From: Kangiellaceae bacterium
GTDB lineage: Bacteria > Pseudomonadota > Gammaproteobacteria > Enterobacterales > Kangiellaceae
Assembly: GCA_026196875.1 (NCBI GenBank)
Contig: JAPHTP010000011.1
Span: 45,181 to 109,180 of the forward strand
Direction of reading: 5' to 3'
DNA: 64,000 bases
Part shown: one piece after another, positions 24,776 to 33,879 of the stretch
How the letters are laid out: each line of letters opens with the position of its first letter
Position numbering within the stretch: position 1 is the first letter of the stretch
Notes under the pieces: model-generated
Seen by the model: only the letters and a program-made list of their open reading frames with translations
What the model was told of the DNA's origin: nothing
The model's database searches: none
Made by a program: the position numbers and the translations under genes

Positions 24776-25984
24776 TCACCCTTTGATGCAAACAACCTGC
24801 TTCAACTGATGAACCACTTCCACTAAATCACTCTGGTTTTCCATAACTTCATCAATATCCTTGTAAGCTGCCGGTATTTCATCGATTACTCCGCTATCCT
24901 TGCGGCATTCAATCCCGCGAGTTTGTTCCTCCAAATCCTTACGTCTGAACGTTTTCCTCGCCGCAGTTCGAGTCATTTGCCTACCTGCGCCATGGGCACA
25001 GGAACAAAATGATTCTTCATTCCCTTTACCGCGGACAATATAAGAGCGAGCTCCCATACTGCCGGGAATAATGCCTAACTGTCCTTGTTGTGCGCTTATG
25101 GCACCTTTGCGGGTAACATAAACGCTTTCTCCATAGTGCATTTCCTTTTGCACATAATTATGATGACAATTGATCGCTTCCTTACTAAGTTGGAAAGTTG
25201 GCAAGAAAGGTTTAATTGCCCTTAAAACCATTTCCATCATTTCCTTTCGGTTGTAGTAAGCGTAATCCTGTGCCCACTCAACCGCTTCAATATAGTCATC
25301 AAAATTTTCACAGCCTTCTGAGAAGTAAGATAAATCTCTGTCCGGCAAGTTATGCATATGTCCCTGCATATCTTTTTTGGCTTTCTGGATAAAATAGCGT
25401 CCGATGCTATTGCCGATCCCTCGGCTTCCAGAGTGCAGCATCACCCAGACATCCTGGTTTTCATCGATGCATAGTTCGATAAAGTGATTACCACTGCCTA
25501 AAGTTCCCATTTGTTGCGCCCAGGTTTGTCTCGGCTTCTTCATCATTTTTAAAAGCGTTGGGTGCTTTTTAAAAATTGTGTCTATACCAGCTTGTAACGG
25601 CCTGAGACTTTTGTCTCTTACCGAAACCATCTTATGCGCTCGATTTCCTACCGGAATTGCCCGTTCAATTTCGTTACGAATTTGCTTTAAATTATTTGGC
25701 AATTGATAGGCTTTTATCGATAGTCTTACCGCATTCATACCACAACCGATATCTACGCCCACGGCTGCCGGAATAATCGCTTGGCGAGTCGGAATGACTG
25801 AACCAACCGTTGCACCTATTCCTGCATGCACATCTGGCATCGCTGCGATATGCGAATGTATAAATGGTAGTTGCGATAAATTTTTAAGTTGCGACATAGC
25901 CGTATGGTCAATGTCTCGGGTATAAATCTTTACCGGCTTCACACCATTCTGTGCATTCTTGTTTAATTCCATTTTTACAGGCAT
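24776..25984 (-). CDS. rtcB: RNA-splicing ligase RtcB-family protein
   Basis: RtcB joins RNA 2',3'-cyclic phosphate or 3'-phosphate ends to 5'-OH ends using GTP and manganese. Visible family features are AVGVDIGCGMNAVRL (metal-binding Asp and Cys), MLHSGSRGIGNSIG, INCHHNY, and CSCAHGAGRQMTRTAA with the guanylylated His. At 402 residues it matches the shorter RtcB subgroup, not the roughly 480-residue type with archease. It leads an operon with two tiny ORFs and two unknown genes. No rtcA or rtcR is seen nearby. Confidence 0.93.
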   Translation of the reverse strand: MPVKMELNKNAQNGVKPVKIYTRDIDHTAMSQLKNLSQLPFIHSHIAAMPDVHAGIGATVGSVIPTRQAIIPAAVGVDIGCGMNAVRLSIKAYQLPNNLKQIRNEIERAIPVGNRAHKMVSVRDKSLRPLQAGIDTIFKKHPTLLKMMKKPRQTWAQQMGTLGSGNHFIELCIDENQDVWVMLHSGSRGIGNSIGRYFIQKAKKDMQGHMHNLPDRDLSYFSEGCENFDDYIEAVEWAQDYAYYNRKEMMEMVLRAIKPFLPTFQLSKEAINCHHNYVQKEMHYGESVYVTRKGAISAQQGQLGIIPGSMGARSYIVRGKGNEESFCSCAHGAGRQMTRTAARKTFRRKDLEEQTRGIECRKDSGVIDEIPAAYKDIDEVMENQSDLVEVVHQLKQVVCIKG

Positions 25985-26507
25985 GACTGTACCCTCATCA
26001 CTGCCTTAAACAGCAGCAAAGTTAATTAATTTTGGGAATACCTTTTGAGGGAATTTAAAGTTCTGTTGTTTTTACTGATCTTTTACAAAGCAGAACGAAA
26101 AAGCCCTGACAGGAGTTCCGGTCAGGGCTTTAGAATATTCATCTGACTCGAAAGGTATTCATCTTAAACCTTTCAAGCTTATGCATGAGAAGGTTAGATT
26201 TTATAATCCTGTTTACTAAATTTATTCACTTCATACTCCTCATACTGATTGCATTTAATGCGTTGGGCTATCTGAGATAGCTAATTAATTTAATAAAAAC
26301 GAAAATAGATTTTTCGTTGCGGGCAATCATACGCCTTCGAAAAATTTTGTCAAATGTTTTTGTTGGTTTAAAAACTGCGAAAACGAATTCCCCTTTGAAA
26401 GCCGGAGTTATTGTCCTCTGCTTTTACCGAGAAGGAACATATTATTCCCCTCTCCCCCTTAGAAAGGATTAGAGAATGAGGGAGATTTAAAATTGGCAGT
26501 AAGGCTC
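25985..26507. other. Intergenic region with a terminator, upstream of rtcB
   Basis: It contains the terminator at 26100-26131 of the minus-strand transcript coming from the deaminase gene, then the rtcB promoter region. No sigma-54 type site stands out. Confidence 0.5.
26100..26131 (-). terminator. Rho-independent terminator
   Basis: Eleven-base arms AAAGCCCTGAC / GTCAGGGCTTT; on the minus strand the stem is followed by five T. It separates the deaminase transcript from rtcB. Confidence 0.85.
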
Positions 26508-27296
26508 TTACTTTTTGCACAAGCTTTTTACATCTTCAACGTATTGTGCCGATACAGACTCGTAATACTTTTTGGCCTCTATCAACGCTTGTTTACTTTC
26601 AGGAAAATTGAGAACCGCCGGTTTCATTGCTAATAGATCACTTTGAGCACTTTTAAAAACTTCTTCGGCTGATGGCAGCCGCAAAAACTGAGTAATATTG
26701 TCCAGGCCGGAATCTTTGTATAAAGACTCAAGCCTGCTGGTATACTTAGTTACTGCTTTATCAGAATCGAAAACTCGAGGATAAGGTTTATGGCCTTCTT
26801 GTAGTTTGCTTGAGTCTAGCGCTAATCGTTCTAATACATCGCCAAAACCTGGATCTTTTTGTCCATAAACAGCTCTGCTCAACTGAGTCAAACTCATCAT
26901 TCCAGTGCACATAGCACATGGTTCCAAAGTTGTATAAACCGTATAGTCGACTAGATACTTGTCGCTGGAACATTGAAGGTAGTTGTGGATTAATCTCACT
27001 TCACCATGTTGCGATCCATTGTTGGTTATTGCGTTGGCGTTCCTGGCCCAGAACACAGGTTTATTATTCCGATCAACTAAGACAGAACCAATATTATGCC
27101 CGCGCGGATTTATTGCGCCGTCTTTCTGCCAATCTTTGTACACAACGGCGAATGCCAGCATCGTGAAAACCTTGTCAATTTCACGCTGTTTCGGATCTAT
27201 CTGAGTTTCTACGTTTGTTATCACGCATGATGAAATAAATAGGGGTACAAGAAGTGCCAGTATTATTTTTAGATTTGCGTAAATTGACCTGGTCAT
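26508..27296 (-). CDS. Lipoprotein with a cytidine/tRNA-adenosine deaminase-type fold
   Basis: The start at 27296 is preferred over the ATG at 27311, because TTGAGGAAACT lies just upstream and the product then begins with a compact lipoprotein signal: charged start, hydrophobic core, lipobox LFISSC. The mature part has the zinc-dependent deaminase motifs: HGE near the middle (His ligand and catalytic Glu) and LEPCAMC (two Cys ligands), then an AVYGQKDPGFGD segment like CMP/dCMP or guanine/TadA-type deaminases. Such enzymes are normally cytoplasmic, so an exported, lipid-anchored form is odd. It follows the patatin gene by 40 bases. Confidence 0.78.
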   Translation of the reverse strand: MTRSIYANLKIILALLVPLFISSCVITNVETQIDPKQREIDKVFTMLAFAVVYKDWQKDGAINPRGHNIGSVLVDRNNKPVFWARNANAITNNGSQHGEVRLIHNYLQCSSDKYLVDYTVYTTLEPCAMCTGMMSLTQLSRAVYGQKDPGFGDVLERLALDSSKLQEGHKPYPRVFDSDKAVTKYTSRLESLYKDSGLDNITQFLRLPSAEEVFKSAQSDLLAMKPAVLNFPESKQALIEAKKYYESVSAQYVEDVKSLCKK

Positions 27297-27336
27297 AGTT
27301 TCCTCAATCATTCAATTCTCATGCAAGCATTATCAC

Positions 27337-29316
27337 TTAACCACAACTATCATTGTTAACCCCAAACGCTCCCAAAACTAGCTTATACCCCTTACAATTA
27401 TTCCCTTCTGTAATCTGCTTCTTCATATTATCCTTGGCTTGCTCTGACAATATCCAACCCAGAGGTGGCTCTACTTCATTTTTCTTTTTCGCTAAGTAAA
27501 AATGCACCATTTCCGCCTGCGAGCTATCACTCTGCTTCAACTCTCCATCCAACTCCTCAGTAAACTGGGCTAAAGTTTTATAAGCTAACATTCCATGGCC
27601 ACTACGCGTTGCAGCTAAACCTATCACCGGCGCTAGCACTTCATTCATAAATCCATTAGCTTTTATAGTTGCCGGTTCCGCAGAAATTTCATATTGCTCA
27701 AGCGGAACCGTCGAGTCATTACTGATCCCGATAACAATTACGCCGTTAGCCAGCGGCTGGGATGGGTGGCGACTCAGCCATTCCAATAAATTGGTCAAGG
27801 TATCCGCACCATAATTTTCAAAATAACCACCATCTATGACGTGGCCAGCCTTATCACCAAAGGTTCCAGCCGGACTTACGTAAGTAAAACGCGCGGAATT
27901 TAATCCAGCGGTACTTGCGCGGATGGCCTTTTGTTCGTTCAATGCATAAAAGTCGGAAGTATCGAGGAAGACTTCAGGTTGTACTTTAAAATTTGTAGTT
28001 AGCAAACGCCGGCCGGTTTCTTCATAGGTACCATTGATTAATAACCGGGGTAACCATCCTTTTGCACAATTTCCTTGCGGGAAAAAACTAGTAAAACTCT
28101 TATCTAATCCACACTCGGCATCAACATATATTTTTTCGAAACCCGCTTCCCAGGATTCTTCTAATGCCGCCGCACGATCGCTAAATACAGGGAAAGGTAA
28201 AAAGCGCTGGATTAAATCGCCATACAACATGGAAGTAGCAGTAGCTGCCAAATAATCCTGACCTATAGCAGCGAGTAATTTAGGCTCGAAACATGGTGAG
28301 GCGTTCCCCCCTTTACCACACTCAAGATCGTTAGCTAAAGCGCCGTTATAAAACACCGCTCCAACGCTTCCACCAGATACACCGGAAACAGCAAAGACTT
28401 GTTGGTTAAATCCGGGAATTAAATCCTGAAAACGCCCCATTACCACTCCAGTCCAATAAGAAGCGCGTAATCCCCCACCTGCAGTTGCCACTAACACCAT
28501 AGGCTTGGTCGCGTCCCGCTGTGCGAGCCAGGTTTGTAAACTTTGCTCTAACGAATAGTCAGCGGTATTGTTCGGTTCACCTTCTAGTTCTCTCACATTG
28601 TGATTATCATTAAACGGGCTAAATATCACCGCAAGCAACAGTAAAAAACCAACCACGGGAAAGCCGTTTTCACGTGCCAAAAACACTAAGAAAGTTCCAA
28701 CCGGGATAATACTGCCTAATCCCAGAAAAACGACCGCACCGGCGCCGAGTAAACTACCGAAACCAACTGGAGACCAGATTGCAGCCACAGAGGTAATTGC
28801 CATGATCACGATAGTAAAATGGAAGATAAAATTATGGGGCAGTTTATTGACGACCGCCGCTGTCTTTTTACCAATATCACGACGATAAATTAAGAAAATA
28901 AATACTAGCAAGCCGACCGCAATAATGCCGTAAGCAACGTTTTCGACACCTGCACGATTTGCAGCACGAAATGCAGCCCAAAAGGTCACAACGGCATAAA
29001 TTCTAGGCAACCAGTCAATCAGGAATTTTTGATAGCCCGGCTCTCCTCGATTACCATCACCGTTCATATGAGTACGATTATAAATAAATCTCGCCCAGCC
29101 CCAACTTTGAAAAGCTAACCAGTTCACCGCAAGGATAAAAAAAGCGATTTGCAATCCTGACTCCGGGTGGCTTAACCCCATCACAATATCTTTTATTTGA
29201 CCGACATACTCAAGTGAAATAACGGCAAACAAAACGATGATTAAACTGAACCGGGATTGTTTGAGAATCTTCCCGATGTTTTTGATAACGACCCAAATAT
29301 TGTGAAGTGTTTCCAT
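27337..29316 (-). CDS. Multi-span membrane protein with a patatin-like phospholipase domain
   Basis: I start it at the ATG at 29316, which has ACAGGAGGGGAAA before it; the frame extends to an ATG at 29337 with no site. The N-terminal 230 residues contain about seven membrane spans. The rest is a patatin-type hydrolase: ATAGGGLRASYW (oxyanion region), GVSGGS with the nucleophile Ser, and DGGYFENYGADTL with the Asp of the Ser-Asp dyad. Patatins cleave acyl groups from lipids. The catalytic domain should lie on one face of the inner membrane. It sits in a minus-strand cluster with three unknown genes. Confidence 0.85.
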   Translation of the reverse strand: METLHNIWVVIKNIGKILKQSRFSLIIVLFAVISLEYVGQIKDIVMGLSHPESGLQIAFFILAVNWLAFQSWGWARFIYNRTHMNGDGNRGEPGYQKFLIDWLPRIYAVVTFWAAFRAANRAGVENVAYGIIAVGLLVFIFLIYRRDIGKKTAAVVNKLPHNFIFHFTIVIMAITSVAAIWSPVGFGSLLGAGAVVFLGLGSIIPVGTFLVFLARENGFPVVGFLLLLAVIFSPFNDNHNVRELEGEPNNTADYSLEQSLQTWLAQRDATKPMVLVATAGGGLRASYWTGVVMGRFQDLIPGFNQQVFAVSGVSGGSVGAVFYNGALANDLECGKGGNASPCFEPKLLAAIGQDYLAATATSMLYGDLIQRFLPFPVFSDRAAALEESWEAGFEKIYVDAECGLDKSFTSFFPQGNCAKGWLPRLLINGTYEETGRRLLTTNFKVQPEVFLDTSDFYALNEQKAIRASTAGLNSARFTYVSPAGTFGDKAGHVIDGGYFENYGADTLTNLLEWLSRHPSQPLANGVIVIGISNDSTVPLEQYEISAEPATIKANGFMNEVLAPVIGLAATRSGHGMLAYKTLAQFTEELDGELKQSDSSQAEMVHFYLAKKKNEVEPPLGWILSEQAKDNMKKQITEGNNCKGYKLVLGAFGVNNDSCG

Positions 29317-29353
29317 TTTCCCCTCCTGTTTATTCATTTTTTAATTGTATTCA

Positions 29354-29409
29354 CGTATTACTTGTTTACGTATTACTTATTTATGCATTACTTGTTTATG
29401 TATTACTGC
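29354..29409. repeat. 15-base tandem repeat, almost four units
   Basis: Units CGTATTACTTGTTTA, CGTATTACTTATTTA, TGCATTACTTGTTTA and a partial fourth lie between the 157-residue gene and the patatin gene. The unit length is a multiple of three. Confidence 0.8.
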
Positions 29410-29882
29410 TACATTGTTTGTACAAGTCTTCTATTCTTGGGTTCTTGTCGCCCGAAGCTTTTAGGAAACCTGAAGTTCACTTTGCTCCCGTTTTCCCGCG
29501 TGTAAGTTTCGGCGGCGGCAATCCTTACGGCATCAGCTATCGTGAGTAACCCACCGAAAGCCAGATCGCTTTGCAATATAATTTGCATGCCACGATCTAA
29601 TACATACAATGGAATAAAACGTTTATTAACCCTTACGCTTGGAAAACCATTTGTGTCTTCTACTTTAACGTTTGGACTGATTACTACTCCCTGGTACACT
29701 CTTCCTGCTCCCATACCGCCCCCCATATACTGGCCTCCGGGTCCTCCGCCATCGTCAGGCGGATCGATATTGTGGCAGGCCGCATGAACGCTACCATCAT
29801 CTTCAATTTCTATTTCACAGAATTGGGTATCAGCACAAGTTACGGTGCCTCCCGGCGGATTAGGTAATTCTCGAGAACTCAT
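29409..29882 (-). CDS. Small Gly-rich protein of the patatin cluster
   Basis: The 157-residue product has four Cys in its first 45 residues (TCADTQFCEIE, AACHNIDPP), then a Gly/Pro-rich linker (DDGGGPGGQYMGGGMGAG) and a more ordered C-terminal part. No signal peptide and no known family. AAGGG precedes the ATG. The Cys pairs could bind a metal or form disulfides; that is speculation. Confidence 0.65.
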   Translation of the reverse strand: MSSRELPNPPGGTVTCADTQFCEIEIEDDGSVHAACHNIDPPDDGGGPGGQYMGGGMGAGRVYQGVVISPNVKVEDTNGFPSVRVNKRFIPLYVLDRGMQIILQSDLAFGGLLTIADAVRIAAAETYTRENGSKVNFRFPKSFGRQEPKNRRLVQTM

Positions 29883-29920
29883 AATTTTTCCCTTCGTGTA
29901 GCCCTTCTTTCCACAATTCT

Positions 29921-30538
29921 TTACTTATGTGCGGTGAAAACGTATTTTCTCCCTTCTTCATGAAAGTCCAATTTGGAGAACTTATGCGGTTTTAACTTGG
30001 CAATTAGATCGTAAATCAACTCCACACTATTTTTGCAATACTTCGGTTGACCAAGACTTCCATCGATTACAAGCGAATTGTATTCTTCATCAGAAATTCC
30101 AACTTTTGCGAATTGTTTACCATCTCGAGCACATCTGATCCCAATAGCTCTATGTAAGGATAAACCTTGGCTTGGTATGGATAAGGTCACTCCCGGCTTA
30201 GGTTTAGCCACTTCTTTGTTATGAACGGTATTGATATAGATAATAAATACTGAAAGCAAAACTAAAAATATACCGACTACCAGCCCTAACATGCTGGTCG
30301 TCAAAATTTGGCCATCCCAGGTACACTGTCTTCCTAACTCGTCAGCAGGAAGTTCCTGATGAGTATAGACACACCAGGCGAAGCCAATGCGGCTATATAC
30401 ACCGGGCGTGATTAAACTCAACCCGGTAAACGCAAAAGCAGTCGCAATAGCCCCCCAAAAAGGCCTGATAAAGAAAGGCTTAATTGCCTTTAAGAATTTG
30501 TAGACATCAAAATTTTGGGGTGCGTTTTGTTTAGCCAC
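29921..30538 (-). CDS. Two-span membrane protein of the patatin cluster
   Basis: The 205-residue product has two clear membrane spans (about residues 20-40 and 70-95) joined by a loop with two Cys, and a soluble C-terminal domain with two further Cys. The start is GTG with only a weak ribosome site. No family is recognised. It lies between the 938-residue gene and the 157-residue gene, all in one direction. Confidence 0.65.
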   Translation of the reverse strand: MAKQNAPQNFDVYKFLKAIKPFFIRPFWGAIATAFAFTGLSLITPGVYSRIGFAWCVYTHQELPADELGRQCTWDGQILTTSMLGLVVGIFLVLLSVFIIYINTVHNKEVAKPKPGVTLSIPSQGLSLHRAIGIRCARDGKQFAKVGISDEEYNSLVIDGSLGQPKYCKNSVELIYDLIAKLKPHKFSKLDFHEEGRKYVFTAHK

Positions 30539-30542
30539 TTTT

Positions 30543-30584
30543 TATTTCTAACTCACTATTTCTAACTCATTATTTCTGACCTGT
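30543..30584. repeat. 14-base tandem repeat, three units
   Basis: TATTTCTAACTCAC, TATTTCTAACTCAT and a diverged third unit lie just upstream of the two-span membrane protein gene. Confidence 0.75.
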
Positions 30585-30624
30585 TAAAAGGTAATTAAAT
30601 TGACATAGAACGACAAGCTTTAAC

Positions 30625-30652
30625 TGTCCCCTCTCTTCCTGGGAGAGGGACA
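30625..30652. repeat. TGTCCCCTCTC / GAGAGGGACA hairpin element
   Basis: Inverted repeat with one bulge between the 938-residue gene and the next. A near-copy of the core (TGTCCCCTCTC and GGGAGAGGG) lies at 36013-36036. Short elements of this type recur at gene ends in many proteobacteria. Confidence 0.6.
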
Positions 30653-30655
30653 TGA

Positions 30656-33472
30656 CTAACTATAAAACTTAGTCGCCTCGTCTTTAACCGATAGTTCGGC
30701 TATCACTCTCACTTTTGTTTTATCGTTACCGGCAACATAGCGTAGCGCTAAAGGTAACGCCAAGAACTTAGTCGGAACTTGATCGGCTTTGTTCTCCCCT
30801 TCTTTAAAACTGAAGCGCACTGGTGAAACTATCCAGCCATCAAGTGCCTTATGGTAACGTTCGTTCAGCTTTTTCATTTTTGATTTGGAATTTTTGAGCT
30901 TAACTTTTTTCTGTTTAATATCTTCAATCAAGCTGTCTGCTTCACGCCAAACCGCAAATAAATCGGTAAACTGATTAGCCTGCTCATGGGCTTCCTCAAA
31001 AAATGAAACGATTCTTTTGGCGATAGTATTTGAGTTTGACCAGGCGCCTAATTCTATTCCAAGCTCGGATTTTGTTTTTTTCAAAAATCGTTTTGCATCA
31101 ATTTTGGAGAAGTTGGTATCATTCCAAACTGGCATTACCAACTTCAACCTGTCGATATCGTTTTCATAAATATCAGTGATCAGGTTATTGAAGTTTCGCG
31201 TCATAGGTGCAAAAGCTACGGTCACGTCCATCCAGGCTTTTAATGCATGGTTATAAACTTTCTCGCCATCGAGTTCGGTGTTGCACCATCGATCAAATGT
31301 ATCCTGCCCAATCACGACATGAGAAACCATTTCAGCTTTGCGTTTCTTTTTATTGCTTGCGGTGGTTGAACCACCTAGGTCTCCCAGTACTTCGTCAGTT
31401 GTGCCTAAAGAAATTAAGCTCAGCTTCTCATAGGTCTTGAAGTAAGATCTTACTTCATCATCGGTCAGGTCTTCATCCTCATGGGAGTAACTGGCAGAAA
31501 ATTTCACCCCGCTCTCTTCATCCGGATGCCTGGCAACAAAACTTAACAGTGAAGATGATGTTTTAGTTTCACCACTGTGAATAAACGCGGTTTTAATTTC
31601 TGCTTTACTTCGCGCAACTAAAATCTCATTGCTAGCGCCTTGTTCAAACTCCATCTCCATGAGCTTTCTCTGCGACCAACTAAATTCCGCACCAAAAATA
31701 CTAAAGGTAACGCCAATTTTTTTCTCAGACTCAAAACCGCTCAGTAATTTTAGGCTTTTAACTTCTATTGATTGTTGCTTAGACGCCTCGCCAATCTTAT
31801 TGCCTATATCAGTTAAATCGCCTCTCCATAGGCCATCATAAACCGACTGTGTTAATTGATTATTTTCAAGAATAACAATTTCTAAATCAGCTTGAGTGCT
31901 ATCGCTCGCTGAAGATTCAAAAGCGATATTCAAATTAATTTCAGTATTAGAATGTTTTTCAAGTAGCTTAATCAACTTGCTGCGCTTTTCTTGATAAGCC
32001 GTAACAAACTTTTTAACCGGCGCAAGTATTTCCTGCCACTTGCTATCTAGCTTGGTTTTAAGCTGTTCCAAATCTTCACCAATTGCAGCTAGCGGTTGGA
32101 TTATCTTTTCCTTAACATTGCTAGATAAGTCGGTTTGCCAATCTTTCCATTGCTGGGTGATATCATCATTGAGGCTTTTAATTTTGTTTTTAAGCTTTGC
32201 ATGGGCTTTTTTGTAAGCAGGCTCCTCCCGATCAACAGGACGACCAAGCTTCTTGAGGATTGCGTCTAATACTTTATAAGCCGCTTGTTCAGAATCTTCC
32301 AACTGCTCCATCGGCAGTACACTGTCAACTAGATCCTTACTTGCGCCAATAGCCCGCTCAACAACTAAGTTGGTTATTTCTTCACCTTCGCTCTTACCTA
32401 AAACAATATCGATTAATGATTGGGTGGTTGAAGATTTAGATTTAAGCGCTTGTTCAAGCTCGCTCTGCAGATATTCGCTAGGCTTAGGTAGTGATTCGAT
32501 TTTTTCCCAAAACTCAGGCGCTTCCGGCAATGACTCTTTTAAAATCTCATTTGCGGTATCAGTGAGACCAGTAACAGTCGCTTGACCACCCAATGCCGCA
32601 TTTAGCGCCTTGTGCTTTTTCTTTAGCCGGGTCAGCTTAACGCGTAATCCATTTTTTGCCTTAGCACAGAGTAACTCAAACTCCCCTTCCAATTTTATTT
32701 CAGTTGACAGGCTCGCGGAAATTTTAGCTTCAATAGCCGGCTTAAATAACTCCTTAGTATTGCCATCAACTGACCATCCTTTGCTTAGAGAAATACTACC
32801 ACTGCCGCTGACGCTGCCGTCGAATTCCAGTTTTTGCGCTACTGTTCTATCATTACTATTAATTGACTTCCAAACCCGGCTAAGCTTAGTTGGGTTGGTC
32901 GTACTCTCAAGCCCCTCAAGCAAGGCTTCATAGGCCATATCATCTTTATCAAGCAGTGAGAAAATATCATACTGGCCATTACCGGAAGCAGTCCCCCCCA
33001 ACCCCAGCGAACCTAACGGTAAGCTTGCGTTGGCAGAAATACCTGAATCAATCATGCCATAGTAGCCTACCCGAAACGGAACTTCGGCAGCAGACTCAAG
33101 CCCTAGTTCTGTCTTCTCTTGTTTAGTAGCCTGCTGCATTTCCAATTCAAAGTCATATTTAATTTTGGCAGAAGCAAAACTCTTAAAAGGAAATTCATTG
33201 TCGGTTTCCAGCAGTTCAAATTTTTGCTCCTGCTGATAACGCTCATGGCTAACCGCGAGCAGTAAGTCCTGGATTTCTTCATCCAACTTATCGAGTGTTT
33301 GCTCTTTTAGATAACTCCTCGCTTGCTTAACCAATTTCTTCTGAGTGGCATTAAGACCAGTCAGTTTTTCCGGGTTACGAGGATCAATAATCTTTGTTAT
33401 CTCCCCCAAGTCACCATTGTATTTATCATAGAGTGCTTTAATTGCCTTTAAGGTATCGATTGTTTCGCTCAT
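30656..33472 (-). CDS. Large uncharacterised protein (938 residues) of the patatin cluster
   Basis: I do not recognise this protein. It has no signal peptide and no NTPase motif. It mixes long charged helices with Gly/Ser-rich, strand-like blocks that alternate polar and hydrophobic residues (ASLPLGSLGLGGTASGNGQY, SGSGSISLSKGWSVDG, ISASLSTEIKLEGEFEL). Those blocks look like amphipathic beta hairpins and could suggest membrane insertion or a scaffold. AAGGA precedes the ATG. It is probably the first gene of the patatin operon and divergent from the TPR protein gene. Confidence 0.72.
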   Translation of the reverse strand: MSETIDTLKAIKALYDKYNGDLGEITKIIDPRNPEKLTGLNATQKKLVKQARSYLKEQTLDKLDEEIQDLLLAVSHERYQQEQKFELLETDNEFPFKSFASAKIKYDFELEMQQATKQEKTELGLESAAEVPFRVGYYGMIDSGISANASLPLGSLGLGGTASGNGQYDIFSLLDKDDMAYEALLEGLESTTNPTKLSRVWKSINSNDRTVAQKLEFDGSVSGSGSISLSKGWSVDGNTKELFKPAIEAKISASLSTEIKLEGEFELLCAKAKNGLRVKLTRLKKKHKALNAALGGQATVTGLTDTANEILKESLPEAPEFWEKIESLPKPSEYLQSELEQALKSKSSTTQSLIDIVLGKSEGEEITNLVVERAIGASKDLVDSVLPMEQLEDSEQAAYKVLDAILKKLGRPVDREEPAYKKAHAKLKNKIKSLNDDITQQWKDWQTDLSSNVKEKIIQPLAAIGEDLEQLKTKLDSKWQEILAPVKKFVTAYQEKRSKLIKLLEKHSNTEINLNIAFESSASDSTQADLEIVILENNQLTQSVYDGLWRGDLTDIGNKIGEASKQQSIEVKSLKLLSGFESEKKIGVTFSIFGAEFSWSQRKLMEMEFEQGASNEILVARSKAEIKTAFIHSGETKTSSSLLSFVARHPDEESGVKFSASYSHEDEDLTDDEVRSYFKTYEKLSLISLGTTDEVLGDLGGSTTASNKKKRKAEMVSHVVIGQDTFDRWCNTELDGEKVYNHALKAWMDVTVAFAPMTRNFNNLITDIYENDIDRLKLVMPVWNDTNFSKIDAKRFLKKTKSELGIELGAWSNSNTIAKRIVSFFEEAHEQANQFTDLFAVWREADSLIEDIKQKKVKLKNSKSKMKKLNERYHKALDGWIVSPVRFSFKEGENKADQVPTKFLALPLALRYVAGNDKTKVRVIAELSVKDEATKFYS

Positions 33473-33879
33473 GTACTGGTCCTTGCTTGGAACGGTTTAG
33501 TTTTATTTGTTGAACTAAATTTAGCCTTGGGGTCTAGTCTGATTAGAATATGACAGCCCTAAATAAAAAAACGTTTAGCTGCTAACTTGTATATCACATT
33601 GAGTAGATTAAGCCACCAACCAACTCAACTAGAGATGCTAAACTTTATAAATTGCCGCCCATAACTAGCAACGCCAAAACCATTATTAATAATTAAGCCA
33701 AGCCGAAAGCTACTCGTTGGCTTAATTTTCATATACAAGCTGATGTCCATTTATATAAGCTGTCACCTATTTATGAGATAATATTTCCTTCAACGGCAAC
33801 TCATTCAGCCTGGGTTAACCTAAACAATAATAAAAATGATGCTTTGCAGCACTGCGACTAAGTCCAGCCAGCATATAAA
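33473..33879. other. Divergent regulatory region between the 938 aa and TPR genes
   Basis: No gene. It contains a perfect inverted repeat (33691-33727) and an imperfect 21-base duplication (33732-33775). Promoters for both directions are expected here. Confidence 0.5.
33691..33727. repeat. Inverted repeat AATTAAGCCAA / TTGGCTTAATT
   Basis: Perfect 11-base arms with a 15-base loop, followed by TTT on the plus strand. The arm shares GGCTTAATTT with the hairpins at 4438 and 14136. It could be a terminator or a dispersed element. Confidence 0.6.

Noticed and set aside
29354..29409. CRISPR-like array
   Set aside because: The units are directly adjacent without spacers and only 15 bases long, so this is a plain tandem repeat. 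No cas gene is in the window.
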